Part shown: positions 47,297 through 56,854 of the stretch, one piece after another
Layout: each line of letters begins with the position of its first letter
How positions within the stretch are numbered: position 1 is the stretch's first letter
Assembly: GCF_036662795.1 (NCBI RefSeq)
Contig: NZ_JBAFWZ010000009.1
Coordinates: 81,458-145,457, forward strand
Source of the DNA: Lysinibacillus_B sp036662795
GTDB taxonomy: Bacteria; Bacillota; Bacilli; Bacillales_A; Planococcaceae
DNA length: 64,000 bases
Direction: 5' to 3'
The notes under the pieces: generated by a model
Databases searched by the model: none
What the model saw: the letters and a program-made list of their open reading frames with translations, nothing else
What the model was told of the DNA's origin: nothing
Translations under genes and position numbers: made by a program

Positions 47297-48613
47297 ACCG
47301 TATTGAAACTTACGATTTTTGTTGTGCTACTTGCATTGACCGCGTTTTTTGTCGCCACGGAATTTGCGATTGTTAAGGTACGCGCGTCTCGTATTGAGCA
47401 GCTCATTGCAGAGGGGAATCATAACGCAATCGCTGCGAAAAGAGTGACAACACACTTAGATGAATATTTATCAGCCTGTCAGTTAGGAATTACTGTTACG
47501 GCACTTGGAATTGGGATGGTCGGGGAGACGACATTTGAATTTATATTGCATCCTTTATTCGAAATCATTGGACTTAGCAAAGACTATATACATATTTTCA
47601 CTATTGGCGCAGCATTTGCTATTGCAACCTTTCTTCACGTGGTCGTTGGAGAGCTCGCACCAAAAACAATTGCGATTCAAAAGGCAGAAGAAGTTACCCT
47701 TGCCTTTTCAAAGCCAATTCAATTATTTTATAAAATCCTTTATCCCTTTATTTGGTTCCTAAATGGCTCTGCTCGTGTACTAGTCGGTATTTTTGGCATG
47801 AAGCCTGCTAGTGAGCGTGAAGTATCTCATTCCGAGGAGGAGTTACGCCTCTTGCTTGCCGAAAGCTTTAAATCTGGTGAAATTAATAAAAACGAGCTTC
47901 ATTATGTAAACAATGTTTTTAAATTTGATGATAAAATCGCGCGCGAAATTATGGTGCCCCGAACAGAAATCATCGGCTTTGAAATTAATGCGTCTATTAC
48001 TGAAGTGTTAACGCAAATATCAGAGGAGCGTTATACACGGTACCCAATTTTTGAAGGCGATCGCGATACCATTATTGGCTTCCTTAATATTAAGGATTTT
48101 CTAACACTCGGCTTGCGAGAACAAATTTCAGAGGAAGCGTTTAGACTAACAGATTTTATGAATCCTGTCATTAAAACGATTGAATCCACACCGATCCAAA
48201 ATCTTCTACAAAAAATGCAGAAGGAACGTACGCATATGGCTATTTTGCTAGATGAATACGGTGGAACAAGCGGGCTCGTAACAGCGGAGGATATTTTAGA
48301 GGTGCTCGTCGGAGAAATTCGTGATGAGTTTGATGAGGATGAGGAGCCACCGATTCGTAAGCTTGGCGAAGGGCATTATCTTATTTATTCGAAAAGCCTG
48401 ATTCAGGATATTGACGCGTTACTTGGGCTGACGCTAAATGAAGAGCATCCAGACATCGATACAATCGGAGGCTGGTATTTCACGAATGATATGGAGCTTG
48501 ATACGAATCGCTTTATAGATTACGATGGCTACCGCTTTTCGATTCACGAGAAGGACGGCATGCAGCTTTATTATATTGAGGTGAGGAAAATAGTGGAGAA
48601 CGAGGCGCTATAA
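47294..48613 (+). CDS. CNNM/CorC (HlyC) family transporter-like protein
   Basis: A 439-residue protein with an N-terminal DUF21/CNNM membrane domain (~1-190; ATEFAIVKVRASR, GITVTALGIGMVGE, VVGELAPKTIAIQKAE), a pair of CBS domains (~205-335; MVPRTEIIGFE, GFLNIKDFL, MAILLDEYGGTSGLVTAEDIL) and a C-terminal CorC/HlyC domain (~350-430; DIDTIGGWYF). Family members export Mg2+ or help metal tolerance; B. subtilis has several (YhdP/MpfA, YugS and others). The start is TTG 47294, or TTG 47303. See the hairpin feature before it. Confidence 0.88.
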   Translation: MTVLKLTIFVVLLALTAFFVATEFAIVKVRASRIEQLIAEGNHNAIAAKRVTTHLDEYLSACQLGITVTALGIGMVGETTFEFILHPLFEIIGLSKDYIHIFTIGAAFAIATFLHVVVGELAPKTIAIQKAEEVTLAFSKPIQLFYKILYPFIWFLNGSARVLVGIFGMKPASEREVSHSEEELRLLLAESFKSGEINKNELHYVNNVFKFDDKIAREIMVPRTEIIGFEINASITEVLTQISEERYTRYPIFEGDRDTIIGFLNIKDFLTLGLREQISEEAFRLTDFMNPVIKTIESTPIQNLLQKMQKERTHMAILLDEYGGTSGLVTAEDILEVLVGEIRDEFDEDEEPPIRKLGEGHYLIYSKSLIQDIDALLGLTLNEEHPDIDTIGGWYFTNDMELDTNRFIDYDGYRFSIHEKDGMQLYYIEVRKIVENEAL

Positions 48614-48656
48614 AATACCGATTTGGGCGTTCACACAATATCGCTAGATTTCAACA

Positions 48657-48685
48657 TTGTCATGCTACCCTATTTTTGGTATACT
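48657..48685 (+). promoter_or_regulatory. secG promoter
   Basis: TTGTCA (48657-48662), a 17-bp spacer and TATACT (48680-48685), about 40 bp upstream of the secG start. Confidence 0.75.
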
Positions 48686-48726
48686 ATACGTTGTTGTAAT
48701 GTTTTCAAATGAAAGAGGTGGACGTT

Positions 48727-48954
48727 TTGCATACGTTATTAATGACGTTACTAATTATCGTAGCTTTAGCTTTAATCGTTATTGTTTTATTACAATCAGG
48801 TAAAAGCGCTGGTTTATCAGGGGCCATCTCTGGTGGAGCAGAACAACTTTTTGGTAAACAAAAAGCACGTGGTATGGACTTAGTTTTACACCGTATTACA
48901 ATTATTTTATCTGTACTATTCTTTATTTTAGCCTTAGCGATTACGAAATTTTAA
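48727..48954 (+). CDS. secG: Preprotein translocase subunit SecG
   Basis: A 75-residue membrane protein with two helices ([20 protein letters not shown] and [16 protein letters not shown]) around the conserved loop [20 protein letters not shown] and KQKARGMDL. It is the auxiliary third subunit of SecYEG. The start is TTG 48727, giving (M)HTLLMTLL like B. subtilis SecG, with AAAGAGGTGG upstream. An in-frame ATG at 48709 would place translation across that site. Here it starts the secG-est-rnr-smpB stretch. Confidence 0.95.
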   Translation: MHTLLMTLLIIVALALIVIVLLQSGKSAGLSGAISGGAEQLFGKQKARGMDLVLHRITIILSVLFFILALAITKF

Positions 48955-48968
48955 ACATAGAAATGACC

Positions 48969-48998
48969 GCCTAACCAAATCTGGTTGGGCTTTTTCTT
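48969..48998 (+). terminator. Rho-independent terminator after secG
   Basis: GCCTAACCA pairs with TGGTTGGGC around AATC, followed by TTTTTCTTTG. Confidence 0.85.
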
Positions 48999-49035
48999 TG
49001 TTAAGGGAACTATTGAGAAGTCATTTAGATTAGAT

Positions 49036-49428
49036 AATAGACTAGTTCGGGGAGATAATAGAAACTTTCTTGTCGATAATAGAAAGTTTGGGTGAATTAA
49101 TAGAAACTTTCCTGTCAATAATAGAAAGTTCCGGCAAAAGCCCCGATTTTTCTAAATAATAGAAGGTTTTAATGAGATAATAGAAACTTTCATGTCGATA
49201 ATAGAAAGTTTAGGTGTATTAATAGAAACTTTCCTGTCAATAATAGAAAGTTCCAGCAAAAGCCCCAATTTTTCTAAATAATAGAAGGTTTCAATGAGAT
49301 AATAGAAACTTTCCTGTCGATAATAGAAAGTTTGAGCTGGTTAATAGAAAGTTTGGGCGAATTAATAGAAACTTTCATCCTGATAATAAAAACATTCATG
49401 TCGATAATAGAAACTACACCTCAAATAA
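49036..49428 (+). repeat. 21-bp repeat array B (17 units in three blocks)
   Basis: Units start at 49036, 49057, 49078, 49099, 49120; 49158, 49179, 49200, 49221, 49242; and 49280, 49301, 49322, 49343, 49364, 49385, 49406. The period is exactly 21 bp inside blocks. Blocks repeat at 122 bp (five units plus a 17-bp spacer CCCCgATTTTTCTAAAT). Cores alternate GAAACTTTC and GAAAGTTTc, which are reverse complements, so neighbours can pair. First unit AATAGACTAGTTCGG and last unit AATAGAAACTACACCTCAAATAA match array A. It lies between the secG terminator and est. Downstream bases to 49512 hold only the est upstream region. Confidence 0.95.
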
Positions 49429-49512
49429 TAAGTCACATTGATTCTACATATTGTTATTTTTACCGATTGTTATAGTAAGATGAGGGTAACTTAGATATAA
49501 CGGGGGATTGCT

Positions 49513-50259
49513 ATGAGAAAAGCACAATCACAGCCATTTTTCTTTCAGGCGGGTAAGCGCGCTGTATTATTGCTACACGGATTTACGGGTAGCTCAGCAG
49601 ATGTTCGCATGCTCGGTCGATTCCTAGAGAAAAAAGGCTACACATCACTCGCACCTCATTATAAAGGACATGGCGTTCCACCGGAGGAGCTGATCGTTTC
49701 TCATCCGGATGAATGGTGGCAAAATGCACTGGACGGTTATGACGAATTGCAGCGGGCTGGCTATGAGGAAATTGCTGTAGCGGGCTTGTCGCTTGGCGGT
49801 GTGTTTTCGTTAAAGCTTGGATTAAATAAGCCACTCAAAGGCATTATTACAATGTGTGCACCAATGACGATGAGAAGGACCGACATTATGTTTAAGGGTG
49901 TGCTGCAATATGCTAAAGAGTACAAAAAGCAAGAAGGAAAAAGTGCTGAGAGAATCGAAATAGAACTTGATGCGATTCGACAGCAGGGAATGGCGTCCTT
50001 GCCTGATTTACAGCAGCTTGTGGCCTCTGTTCGACAAGAGGTTGATATGATTTATGCACCACTCTTTGTTGTGCAGGCGACACATGATAACATTATTAAT
50101 CCACAATCTGCACATATTATTTACGAAGAAGCAGAATCTATTCACAAAAGAATTAAGTGGTACGAGCATTCAGGTCATGTTATTACACTTGATAAAGAAA
50201 AGGATCAACTACATGAGGACATCTACGAGTTTTTAGAAAAGCTTGATTGGACGGTCTAA
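49513..50259 (+). CDS. est: Carboxylesterase (Est30/YvaK-like)
   Basis: A 248-residue alpha/beta hydrolase. The oxyanion loop is [14 protein letters not shown] (~19-32), the nucleophile Ser in [11 protein letters not shown] (~90-100), the acid Asp in [12 protein letters not shown] (~190) and His in [11 protein letters not shown] (~220). It belongs to the thermostable carboxylesterase Est30 group that cleaves short acyl esters. Its place between secG and rnr is conserved in Bacillus (yvaK). The start codon is ATG 49513 with CGGGGGAT upstream. Confidence 0.93.
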   Translation: MRKAQSQPFFFQAGKRAVLLLHGFTGSSADVRMLGRFLEKKGYTSLAPHYKGHGVPPEELIVSHPDEWWQNALDGYDELQRAGYEEIAVAGLSLGGVFSLKLGLNKPLKGIITMCAPMTMRRTDIMFKGVLQYAKEYKKQEGKSAERIEIELDAIRQQGMASLPDLQQLVASVRQEVDMIYAPLFVVQATHDNIINPQSAHIIYEEAESIHKRIKWYEHSGHVITLDKEKDQLHEDIYEFLEKLDWTV

Positions 50260-50300
50260 ATTGTTGACATAGATACAGCCTACTTAGAGGAGGGACAACA

Positions 50301-52712
50301 ATGGCACCAAAAAATGAATTACAACAACGCATTTTAGCGTTTATGAAGGAAGAAGATTATAAGCCGCTTACAGTTGCTGAAATCGAAGAGGTTTTCGGAC
50401 TAGAGGATGCGGAGGAATTTAAAGAGCTAGTCAAAACACTTGTAAAAATGGAGGCGCAAGGACTGATTGTACGTTCGCGCTCCAATCGATACGGCTTACC
50501 AGAGCGTATGAACTTACTGCGCGGTCGCTTTATCGGGCATGCGAAGGGCTTTGGCTTTGTAGCACCTGAAGAAGAGGGCATGGATGATATTTTCATCCCG
50601 CCGCATGAAATCAACGGGGCAATCAATGGCGATACAGTATTAATTCGAGTTCTAAAAGAAACATCTGGCGATCGCCGAGAAGGAACAATTACTAAAGTTG
50701 TGGAGCGAGGCAAGACGTCATTTGTCGGGACATTCCAAGCGAACCGTGGCTTTGGCTTTGTCGTACCGGATGATAAAAAGATGAGCATGGACATTTTCGT
50801 TGCGAAGGAAGATACACTTGGCGCTGTCGATGGGCATAAAGTTGTCGTCGAGATTACAAACTGGCCTGACGATATTAAGTCAGCAACGGGCATGATTACA
50901 AAAATTTTAGGGCATAAAAATGATCCAGGTGTGGATATTTTATCTGTCCTTTATAAATACGAAATTCCACCTGAATTCCCGCAGGAGGTTGTTGATGCTG
51001 CAGGCGAGGTACCAGATTCGATTTCTGAAGAGGATATAATCGGTCGTCGTGATTTACGAAATGAAACAATTGTAACGATTGACGGCGCCGATGCAAAGGA
51101 TCTAGACGATGCGGTTACAGTGACGAAAAATGGGGATGGCACATATCGACTTGGCGTTCATATTGCGGACGTTAGTTATTACGTAACACAAGGTTCGGTG
51201 CTCGATACAGAGGCATATGATCGTGCTACATCGGTGTATTTAACAGACCGTGTAATTCCGATGATTCCACATCGCCTATCGAATGGTATTTGTTCGTTAA
51301 ATCCACAGGTTGACCGATTAACGCTTTCCTGTGAAATGGTGATTGATGGCGCTGGGCAAGTGGTGAGCCATGAAATTTTCCAAAGTGTCATCAATACAAC
51401 GGAGCGTATGACGTATTCGGATGTGTATAAAATTTTAGAGCAGCCGGATGAAAATCCAGAGCTAATGGAGCGCTATAAGGAGCTTGTGCCAATGTTCCAC
51501 AACATGGCGGAGCTTGCTGGGGTCCTACGCAATAAACGAATGGCGCGCGGAGCAGTTGATTTTGACTTTAAAGAATCAAAAGTTTTAGTAAATGAAGATG
51601 GCTGGCCAACAGATATCGTACTTCGTGAGCGTACAGTAGCAGAGCGCTTAATCGAGGAATTCATGCTTGCAGCGAATGAAACGGTGGCAGAGCATTTCCA
51701 CTGGATGGAGCTGCCGTTCCTATACCGAATTCACGAGGATCCAAAGCCGGAAAAATTACAACGCTTCTTCGAGTTTGTAACGAACTTCGGTCTTGTCATT
51801 AAAGGAACAGGGAATTCTGTTCATCCAAAGGCGCTGCAGGAAATTATTCGCTCGATTGAAGGCTTACCAGAGGAGCCAGTTATTTCGACGATGCTGCTTC
51901 GTTCTCTGCAGCAGGCGAAATATTATCCAGAATCCTTAGGGCACTTCGGTTTATCGACAGACTTCTACACACACTTTACATCACCAATTCGTCGTTATCC
52001 GGATTTAATTGTGCACCGATTAATTCGTACGTATTTAATTAATGGCGATACATCGAAGGAAACGGTTGTGCAATGGAGCTCGGTAATGGATGAAATCGGG
52101 GAGCATACGTCAGAACGTGAGCGTCGTGCAGTTGATGCTGAGCGTGATACGGATGCAATGAAAAAGGCACAATTTATGTCTGATAAAATCGGTGAAGAAT
52201 TCGAGGGAATGGTATCTTCCATTACAAACTTCGGGATTTTCGTTGAGCTACCAAATACGGTCGAGGGCTTAGTGCATATTAGCAATATGACCGATGACTA
52301 TTACCGCTTTGAGGAGCGTATGATGGTGATGGTTGGTGAGCGCACAGGTCGCCAATTCCGTATTGGAGATGAAGTGAAGGTTCGTGTAGCGAATGTTGTG
52401 ATTGAGGAATCTTCTATTGACTTTGAAATTGTAGGCATGATCGAATCATTCGGCAGCCGTCCACGAAAAGTCGCGCCGAAAGTAATCGTAGCTGGTCGTA
52501 GCGAAAAACGCCGAAGCGAGCGCACGGGTGAACGCCGCGATTCTCGATCGAAGGGTGATAAAGATCGTCGTAGTGAAAAACGCAGTGACAAAACGAGCAA
52601 AGGTGGCAGCAGCGAGCGAGACCCACGAGGCCGACGCAAAGACGGCAAAGAAAAGCCAAAATTCTACGAAGGCGTAGCGAAAAAGGGTAAAAAGAAGAAA
52701 AAGAGAAAATAA
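50301..52712 (+). CDS. rnr: Ribonuclease R
   Basis: An 803-residue 3'-5' exoribonuclease. Order of domains: N-terminal winged helix (~5-60), two cold-shock domains (~75-220; [15 protein letters not shown] and [13 protein letters not shown]), the RNB catalytic core (~255-590; acidic cluster in [14 protein letters not shown]), S1 domain (~640-720; [28 protein letters not shown], read in part) and a very basic Lys/Arg tail (~730-803). It degrades structured RNA and works with SmpB/tmRNA in quality control. GGAGGAGGG precedes the ATG. The tail is long and low in complexity. Confidence 0.97.
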   Translation: MAPKNELQQRILAFMKEEDYKPLTVAEIEEVFGLEDAEEFKELVKTLVKMEAQGLIVRSRSNRYGLPERMNLLRGRFIGHAKGFGFVAPEEEGMDDIFIPPHEINGAINGDTVLIRVLKETSGDRREGTITKVVERGKTSFVGTFQANRGFGFVVPDDKKMSMDIFVAKEDTLGAVDGHKVVVEITNWPDDIKSATGMITKILGHKNDPGVDILSVLYKYEIPPEFPQEVVDAAGEVPDSISEEDIIGRRDLRNETIVTIDGADAKDLDDAVTVTKNGDGTYRLGVHIADVSYYVTQGSVLDTEAYDRATSVYLTDRVIPMIPHRLSNGICSLNPQVDRLTLSCEMVIDGAGQVVSHEIFQSVINTTERMTYSDVYKILEQPDENPELMERYKELVPMFHNMAELAGVLRNKRMARGAVDFDFKESKVLVNEDGWPTDIVLRERTVAERLIEEFMLAANETVAEHFHWMELPFLYRIHEDPKPEKLQRFFEFVTNFGLVIKGTGNSVHPKALQEIIRSIEGLPEEPVISTMLLRSLQQAKYYPESLGHFGLSTDFYTHFTSPIRRYPDLIVHRLIRTYLINGDTSKETVVQWSSVMDEIGEHTSERERRAVDAERDTDAMKKAQFMSDKIGEEFEGMVSSITNFGIFVELPNTVEGLVHISNMTDDYYRFEERMMVMVGERTGRQFRIGDEVKVRVANVVIEESSIDFEIVGMIESFGSRPRKVAPKVIVAGRSEKRRSERTGERRDSRSKGDKDRRSEKRSDKTSKGGSSERDPRGRRKDGKEKPKFYEGVAKKGKKKKKRK

Positions 52713-52764
52713 CTTGATCATCACCGTAAGTCGGTATTGCAATATATGTACCGCACACTACACT

Positions 52765-53045
52765 CCGAGCGGACGCGCATCCAGGGCATGGCTTCAGTCT
52801 CCTCGGGCCAACACGATGTTGGTCACGAAGGCGTTGCTGCTGTCGCTTTGCTTTCGCGCAGATAAATTGTCACAGGAAGTGACGATCTTAGCCTTCGCTC
52901 TTTTATCGTACCTCCGTGCGGCTGACGCTTCGCTTTCGTCGCAAATAAATTTCCTGCGGGGCCTTCAGCTCATGTGACTGCCGCTTTACTTTCGTCACAG
53001 GTAGTAACTTGCTATTCCCGCTGGAGTCGCCGCTCTACGTTACAT
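52765..53045 (+). repeat. GC-rich dispersed repeat, long degenerate copy
   Basis: Contains CTCCTCGGGCCAACA, a CCAACAcGATGTTGG hairpin, GTCACGAAGGCGTTGC, CTTAGCCTT, CCTGCGGGG and CCCGCTGGAGTC, all in the same order as the copy at 57978-58180. It carries an extra ~40-bp stretch in the middle. GC content is clearly above the surroundings. Short open frames inside are not credible genes. Confidence 0.75.
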
Positions 53046-53092
53046 GTGCTAGAAATTGCAAATATGTCAATCAACATGTTGAAGATATTATT

Positions 53093-53228
53093 AAGCGTTT
53101 GTTGATTGAAGTGGAGCCAGCGTGACTCCTTGGAGATTAGCGTCAGGGATGAGACCCCGCAACGTAGTGAGGAGGCTCATCGGACGCCCCCAGGAAAGCA
53201 CGCTGGCGCAACGGAAATCAACTCCAAT
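53093..53228 (-). repeat. GC-rich dispersed repeat, inverted copy
   Basis: Reads GGGATGAGACCCCGCAACG and GAGGAGGCTCATCGGACGCC, the reverse complement of the CCTGCGGGGTCTCATC and GAGCCTCCTC parts of the copy at 57978. Its ends (GTTGATT at 53100-53106 and AATCAAC at 53216-53222) are inverted repeats. Confidence 0.7.
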
Positions 53229-53281
53229 TTACGGTGGTGGCCCAAGTAACTTGAGATGAACAAAGTATTTTATTAAATAAC

Positions 53282-53319
53282 AAAAAAAGCTAGAGAATAA
53301 TATTCTCTAGCTACTTTTT
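53282..53319. terminator. Bidirectional terminator before smpB
   Basis: AGCTAGAGAAT-aat-ATTCTCTAGCT, a perfect 11-bp stem, with seven A before and ACTTTTT after. It probably ends the rnr transcript. A TATAAT box follows at 53324-53329 for smpB. Confidence 0.85.
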
Positions 53320-53362
53320 CCGCTATAATAATGTTAATAAGCCAGACAGGGAGTTGTTGAAA

Positions 53363-53827
53363 ATGGCTAAAGGACAAGGTAAGGTATTAGCGCAAAATAA
53401 AAAAGCAAGCCATGATTATTTTATCGAAGAAACAATTGAAGCCGGCATGGTTTTGACAGGCACTGAAATTAAATCAGTTCGTGCGAGTAAAGTGCAACTA
53501 AAGGAATCATATGTACGAGTTCGTAGCGGTGAAGCTTGGATTTGTAATATGCATATATCGCCTTTTGATCAAGGTAATCGCTTCAACCATGACCCTTTAC
53601 GTGACCGTAAGCTGTTATTACATAAAAAGCAAATTGGTGAATTGGTGGGGGCTGTGAAACGTGATGGCTACACAATTGTGCCGCTAAAAATGTATATTAA
53701 AGACGGCTATGCGAAGCTTTTAATCGGCATTGCAAAAGGGAAAAAGGATTATGATAAGCGCAACGATATGCGTAAAAAAGAAGCGAAGCGTGAAATGGAA
53801 CGCGTATTTAAAGACCGTAATCGATAA
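53363..53827 (+). CDS. smpB: SsrA-binding protein
   Basis: A 154-residue protein that delivers tmRNA to stalled ribosomes. It shows [26 protein letters not shown] (read at ~14-39), [27 protein letters not shown] (~66-92) and the basic tail [17 protein letters not shown]. The ATG at 53363 follows AGGGAG; the in-frame TTG at 53354 is too close to that site. The ssrA gene that follows smpB in B. subtilis is not present in the next kilobase here. Confidence 0.97.
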   Translation: MAKGQGKVLAQNKKASHDYFIEETIEAGMVLTGTEIKSVRASKVQLKESYVRVRSGEAWICNMHISPFDQGNRFNHDPLRDRKLLLHKKQIGELVGAVKRDGYTIVPLKMYIKDGYAKLLIGIAKGKKDYDKRNDMRKKEAKREMERVFKDRNR

Positions 53828-53835
53828 AAAATCCC

Positions 53836-53878
53836 AAAGCACAGATGAGTGAATTCTCTCTCTCATTTGTGCTTTTTT
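53836..53878 (+). terminator. Rho-independent terminator after smpB
   Basis: AAGCACAGATGAG pairs with CTCATTTGTGCTT around a ~12-nt loop, followed by TTTTTCG. Confidence 0.85.
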
Positions 53879-53953
53879 CGTTTTGAAACCGTTTTATTAC
53901 GCTGTTCCAATAAAAGTAAAAAGATTGGTTATTAAGAAATTTCAGAAAACTTA

Positions 53954-53982
53954 TTGCAGTTAGTTAGGATTCGTGATAAATT
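53954..53982 (+). promoter_or_regulatory. Possible promoter of the amino-acid racemase operon
   Basis: TTGCAG (53954-53959), 17-bp spacer, TAAATT (53977-53982), 60 bp upstream of the RpiR-type regulator. Confidence 0.45.
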
Positions 53983-54042
53983 ACTCTGTATTGAAATGAA
54001 GTGTAGACTTCAAAAACACGAAAAATAAAGGAGTGACTTCTT

Positions 54043-54903
54043 TTGCTGCCGATTAAAGAACAAATTGAAAGGCATTTTCATCAGCTATCAAAATCACAGC
54101 AAAAGGTAGCGCATGTGATTCTACGAAATCCTGCATACATTAGCACTCACTCAGCTGCAGAGGTTGGCGGGCTAGCAGGTACAAGCGAAACAACGGTTAT
54201 TCGATTTTGTTATGGAATTGGGCTGTCGGGCTTTGCACAGCTGCAAAAGGAAGTCACGAAATTTTTAGTCGAGGATCATAGGAATAGCACGTTAGGCAAT
54301 TATGTTTCATCGAAGGAGGCGCTTTTTAATGAGGGGGCGCTTTGCGAAAAGGTGATGCGCCAAACTAGCGCTAAAATTGTCAGAATTGCACAACAATTAG
54401 ATGAGACTCTATTTAAAGAAACAACCCAAGCACTACATGATGCTCGAAAAATCTACATAGTCGGTGCTGGTGCATCACAATTTGCCGCACAGTGGCTTCA
54501 ATTTACGCTCAATATGCTAAGACCGAATGTAGAGTTAATCGAAATGGAGACGAGCGCTCTAATTCGTACGTTGCAGGAAATAGACAGATCCTCACTCGTT
54601 ATCATCGTTTCCTTACATCGTTATTTTAATGAGCCGCTAGAATTAGCACAGGAGCTGGTAGCACGAGGCGCGAAGGTCATTGGTATAACAGATTCCAACG
54701 TAGCCCCACTACATCAGTATACTGACTCATGCTTTGTGCTTGAGCAAACGGAGCTCTCAACAATCGACATAATGCCAGCGCTCTTGACGTTTATGAATAC
54801 GTTAGTCGTTGGCATGATCGCACATGATGCTGACTATTATAATGAACAACGTGTAAAATTTGATGATTTTCAAAATAGCTTTATTGCAAATAGATGGAGA
54901 TGA
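54043..54903 (+). CDS. MurR/RpiR family transcriptional regulator
   Basis: A 286-residue regulator with an N-terminal helix-turn-helix (STHSAAEVGGLAGTSETTVI, ~35-54, then RFCYGIGLSGFAQLQKEV) and a C-terminal SIS sugar-phosphate-type domain (IYIVGAGASQFAAQW, ~136-150; GITDSNVAPLHQYTD). It starts at TTG 54043 with AAAGGAGTGA upstream. It is the first of four overlapping genes and probably controls them, sensing a pathway compound through the SIS domain. The ligand is unknown. Confidence 0.9.
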   Translation: MLPIKEQIERHFHQLSKSQQKVAHVILRNPAYISTHSAAEVGGLAGTSETTVIRFCYGIGLSGFAQLQKEVTKFLVEDHRNSTLGNYVSSKEALFNEGALCEKVMRQTSAKIVRIAQQLDETLFKETTQALHDARKIYIVGAGASQFAAQWLQFTLNMLRPNVELIEMETSALIRTLQEIDRSSLVIIVSLHRYFNEPLELAQELVARGAKVIGITDSNVAPLHQYTDSCFVLEQTELSTIDIMPALLTFMNTLVVGMIAHDADYYNEQRVKFDDFQNSFIANRWR

Positions 54904-54908
54904 GTAAT

Positions 54909-56036
54909 ATGAACGACGGATTACAGGCCCGCCTTCAAAGGGAGTTTGATTATTTACATAAGCATCCTGAAATCAGCCTGCAGGAAGTGGAAACAACAAA
55001 ATATATTGCGGAGCTATTGCGTGAGGTGGGACTTCACCCAATCACCTTTGAGGATATGACTGGCCTGTACGTTGATATCGGCGGGGGGGAACCGAAAGTA
55101 GGCTTCCGAACGGATATCGATGCACTATGGCAGGAGGTAGACGGGACGTTTCAAGCGAATCATTCATGCGGACATGACGGGCATATGACAATGGCCATCG
55201 GGGCTGTGCTGCTCTTAAAAGAAATGGACCTACCCGGCGCTGTTCGTATCATTTTCCAGCCAGCAGAGGAAAAGGCATGCGGCGCGAAGGCAATGCTTGA
55301 AAAGGGTGTCATCGATCCGCTCATCTATTTATTTGGTACACATGTACGTCCGCTTGTTGAATTGCAGGACGGTCATCATGCCCCGGCACTTTATCACGGA
55401 GCCGCTAAGCTTATTACCGGCACGATTACTGGCGTCGAGGCGCACGGTGCACGACCAGAGCAGGGCATTAATGCCATTGAAGTTGCGGCCGCACTTATTG
55501 ATGCACTAAAGCGAATTTGGATTAGCCCAAATGAATCTGCCTCTATTAAAATGACGCAAATTCAAGCGGGTGGCACATCGACAAATATTATTCCAGGTGC
55601 TGCAACCTTTAGCATTGATGCAAGGGCGCAAAAGAATGCCACGATGGATAGAATCACAGCAGGATTCCATAAGGCAGTAGAGGCTGTTAGTACATTGTAC
55701 GGAGCTAGCATTGAAACAAAGGTTGAAGCACATATTGCTGCTGCGAGGGTAGATAGCGATGCGCAGGAAATAATGAGACAGGCGATCATCGAAACGGTTG
55801 GTGAAGCGCATTGTGCTCCGGCTGTTGTCACACCAGGTGGAGAGGACTTCCACTTTTATGCGTATAATAAGCCACATTTAAAAACAACGATGCTCGGACT
55901 CGGCTGCGGCGTTACACCAGGCCTACATCATCCACAAATGACATTTAACCAGGAACAACTGCCTGTTGGAGCACAGATTATTACAAATGCAATCAGGCTA
56001 GCATACAAGAGATTAGAAGGAAGCGAAAGAGCATGA
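54909..56036 (+). CDS. M20 family amidohydrolase, probable N-acyl-L-amino-acid hydrolase
   Basis: A 375-residue metallopeptidase-type amidohydrolase. It has the catalytic and metal residues in GFRTDIDAL (~72), NHSCGHDGHM (~90-99), IIFQPAEEKACGAK (~118-131), a dimerisation domain (~175-290) and a C-terminal PGGEDFHFYA (~320). By family it releases free L-amino acid from N-acyl precursors. In this operon it is probably the last step of D-to-L conversion (N-succinyl-L-amino-acid desuccinylase). ATG 54909 follows GGAGATGAG. Overlaps the acyltransferase gene by 4 bp. Confidence 0.88.
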   Translation: MNDGLQARLQREFDYLHKHPEISLQEVETTKYIAELLREVGLHPITFEDMTGLYVDIGGGEPKVGFRTDIDALWQEVDGTFQANHSCGHDGHMTMAIGAVLLLKEMDLPGAVRIIFQPAEEKACGAKAMLEKGVIDPLIYLFGTHVRPLVELQDGHHAPALYHGAAKLITGTITGVEAHGARPEQGINAIEVAAALIDALKRIWISPNESASIKMTQIQAGGTSTNIIPGAATFSIDARAQKNATMDRITAGFHKAVEAVSTLYGASIETKVEAHIAAARVDSDAQEIMRQAIIETVGEAHCAPAVVTPGGEDFHFYAYNKPHLKTTMLGLGCGVTPGLHHPQMTFNQEQLPVGAQIITNAIRLAYKRLEGSERA

Positions 56037-56854
56037 TTATAAAGGAACTAATGACAATACAGGAAATGGAGCAGGTGCAGGAGCTAGAGGCGCGAGTATG
56101 GGGCATACAGCCACTCCCAACGCATCAAACATTAACAGCTGTCAAAAATGGTGGCATTGTAGTTGGTGCCTATGATGGTCAAAAACTAGTTGGCTTTAGC
56201 TATGGTTTTGCGGCATTTAAAAACGGCAAAAGCTATCTTTGCTCCCATATGCTCGGTATCGACGAAACATACCGTTCACAGCGAATCGGTGAGAGACTAA
56301 AGCTTGCACAGCGAGAAATAGCCATCGGAAAGGGCTACGATACGATGCACTGGACCTTTGACCCGCTCGAAACGCGCAACGGCTATTTAAACTTAACAAA
56401 GCTTAACGGTGTCTGTGATACGTACGTTGAAAACTGCTACGGCGAAATGCAGGACGGCTTTAATAAAGGGCTACCGTCAGATCGTTTTGAGGTGCACTGG
56501 CATTTAACATCGGACTATGTCGTGCAGCAGCAGGAGGCACTTATCGAAAATCCACAGCCGATTGCAGAGGTGAGCTGGGATGGGGACAAGCTACCATCAC
56601 TAAAGCTGGCTGCCTTAGAAAATTTATCGGCACCCTCTTATTCACTGCCGGTTCCAAAAGACTTTCAAAGCTTAAAGGGAACGAGTGCAGAGCATGCTAT
56701 GCATTGGCGACTACTCACACGAGAAGCATTTACAGCACTTTTCGCTCAAGGATACATAGCTGTTCGAATCGCTGTTGGGGAAAGAATGAACGACTATCTC
56801 TTTGTAAAAAAAGAAACATTAGCACTAGGAGGACAACAACATGAAAATTACTGA
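56033..56854 (+). CDS. GNAT-family N-acyltransferase, probable D-amino-acid N-succinyltransferase
   Basis: A 273-residue protein with an N-terminal GNAT fold (~1-150): [42 protein letters not shown] with the acyl-CoA pyrophosphate loop (RSQRIGE), and [20 protein letters not shown]. The last ~100 residues are extra to a minimal GNAT. Related proteins sit next to N-succinylamino-acid racemases in Geobacillus and Bacillus, where they succinylate D-amino acids. This is inference from family and context. It overlaps menC-like gene by 14 bp. Confidence 0.75.
   Translation: MIIKELMTIQEMEQVQELEARVWGIQPLPTHQTLTAVKNGGIVVGAYDGQKLVGFSYGFAAFKNGKSYLCSHMLGIDETYRSQRIGERLKLAQREIAIGKGYDTMHWTFDPLETRNGYLNLTKLNGVCDTYVENCYGEMQDGFNKGLPSDRFEVHWHLTSDYVVQQQEALIENPQPIAEVSWDGDKLPSLKLAALENLSAPSYSLPVPKDFQSLKGTSAEHAMHWRLLTREAFTALFAQGYIAVRIAVGERMNDYLFVKKETLALGGQQHENY

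Noticed and set aside
52713..52977. 87-codon ORF after rnr
   Set aside because: It lies in the GC-rich dispersed repeat, has no ribosome site and an atypical composition.
53828..54042. ssrA (tmRNA) gene
   Set aside because: Expected after smpB by B. subtilis synteny, but no tmRNA ends or tag-coding segment are visible; only a terminator and a promoter are found.
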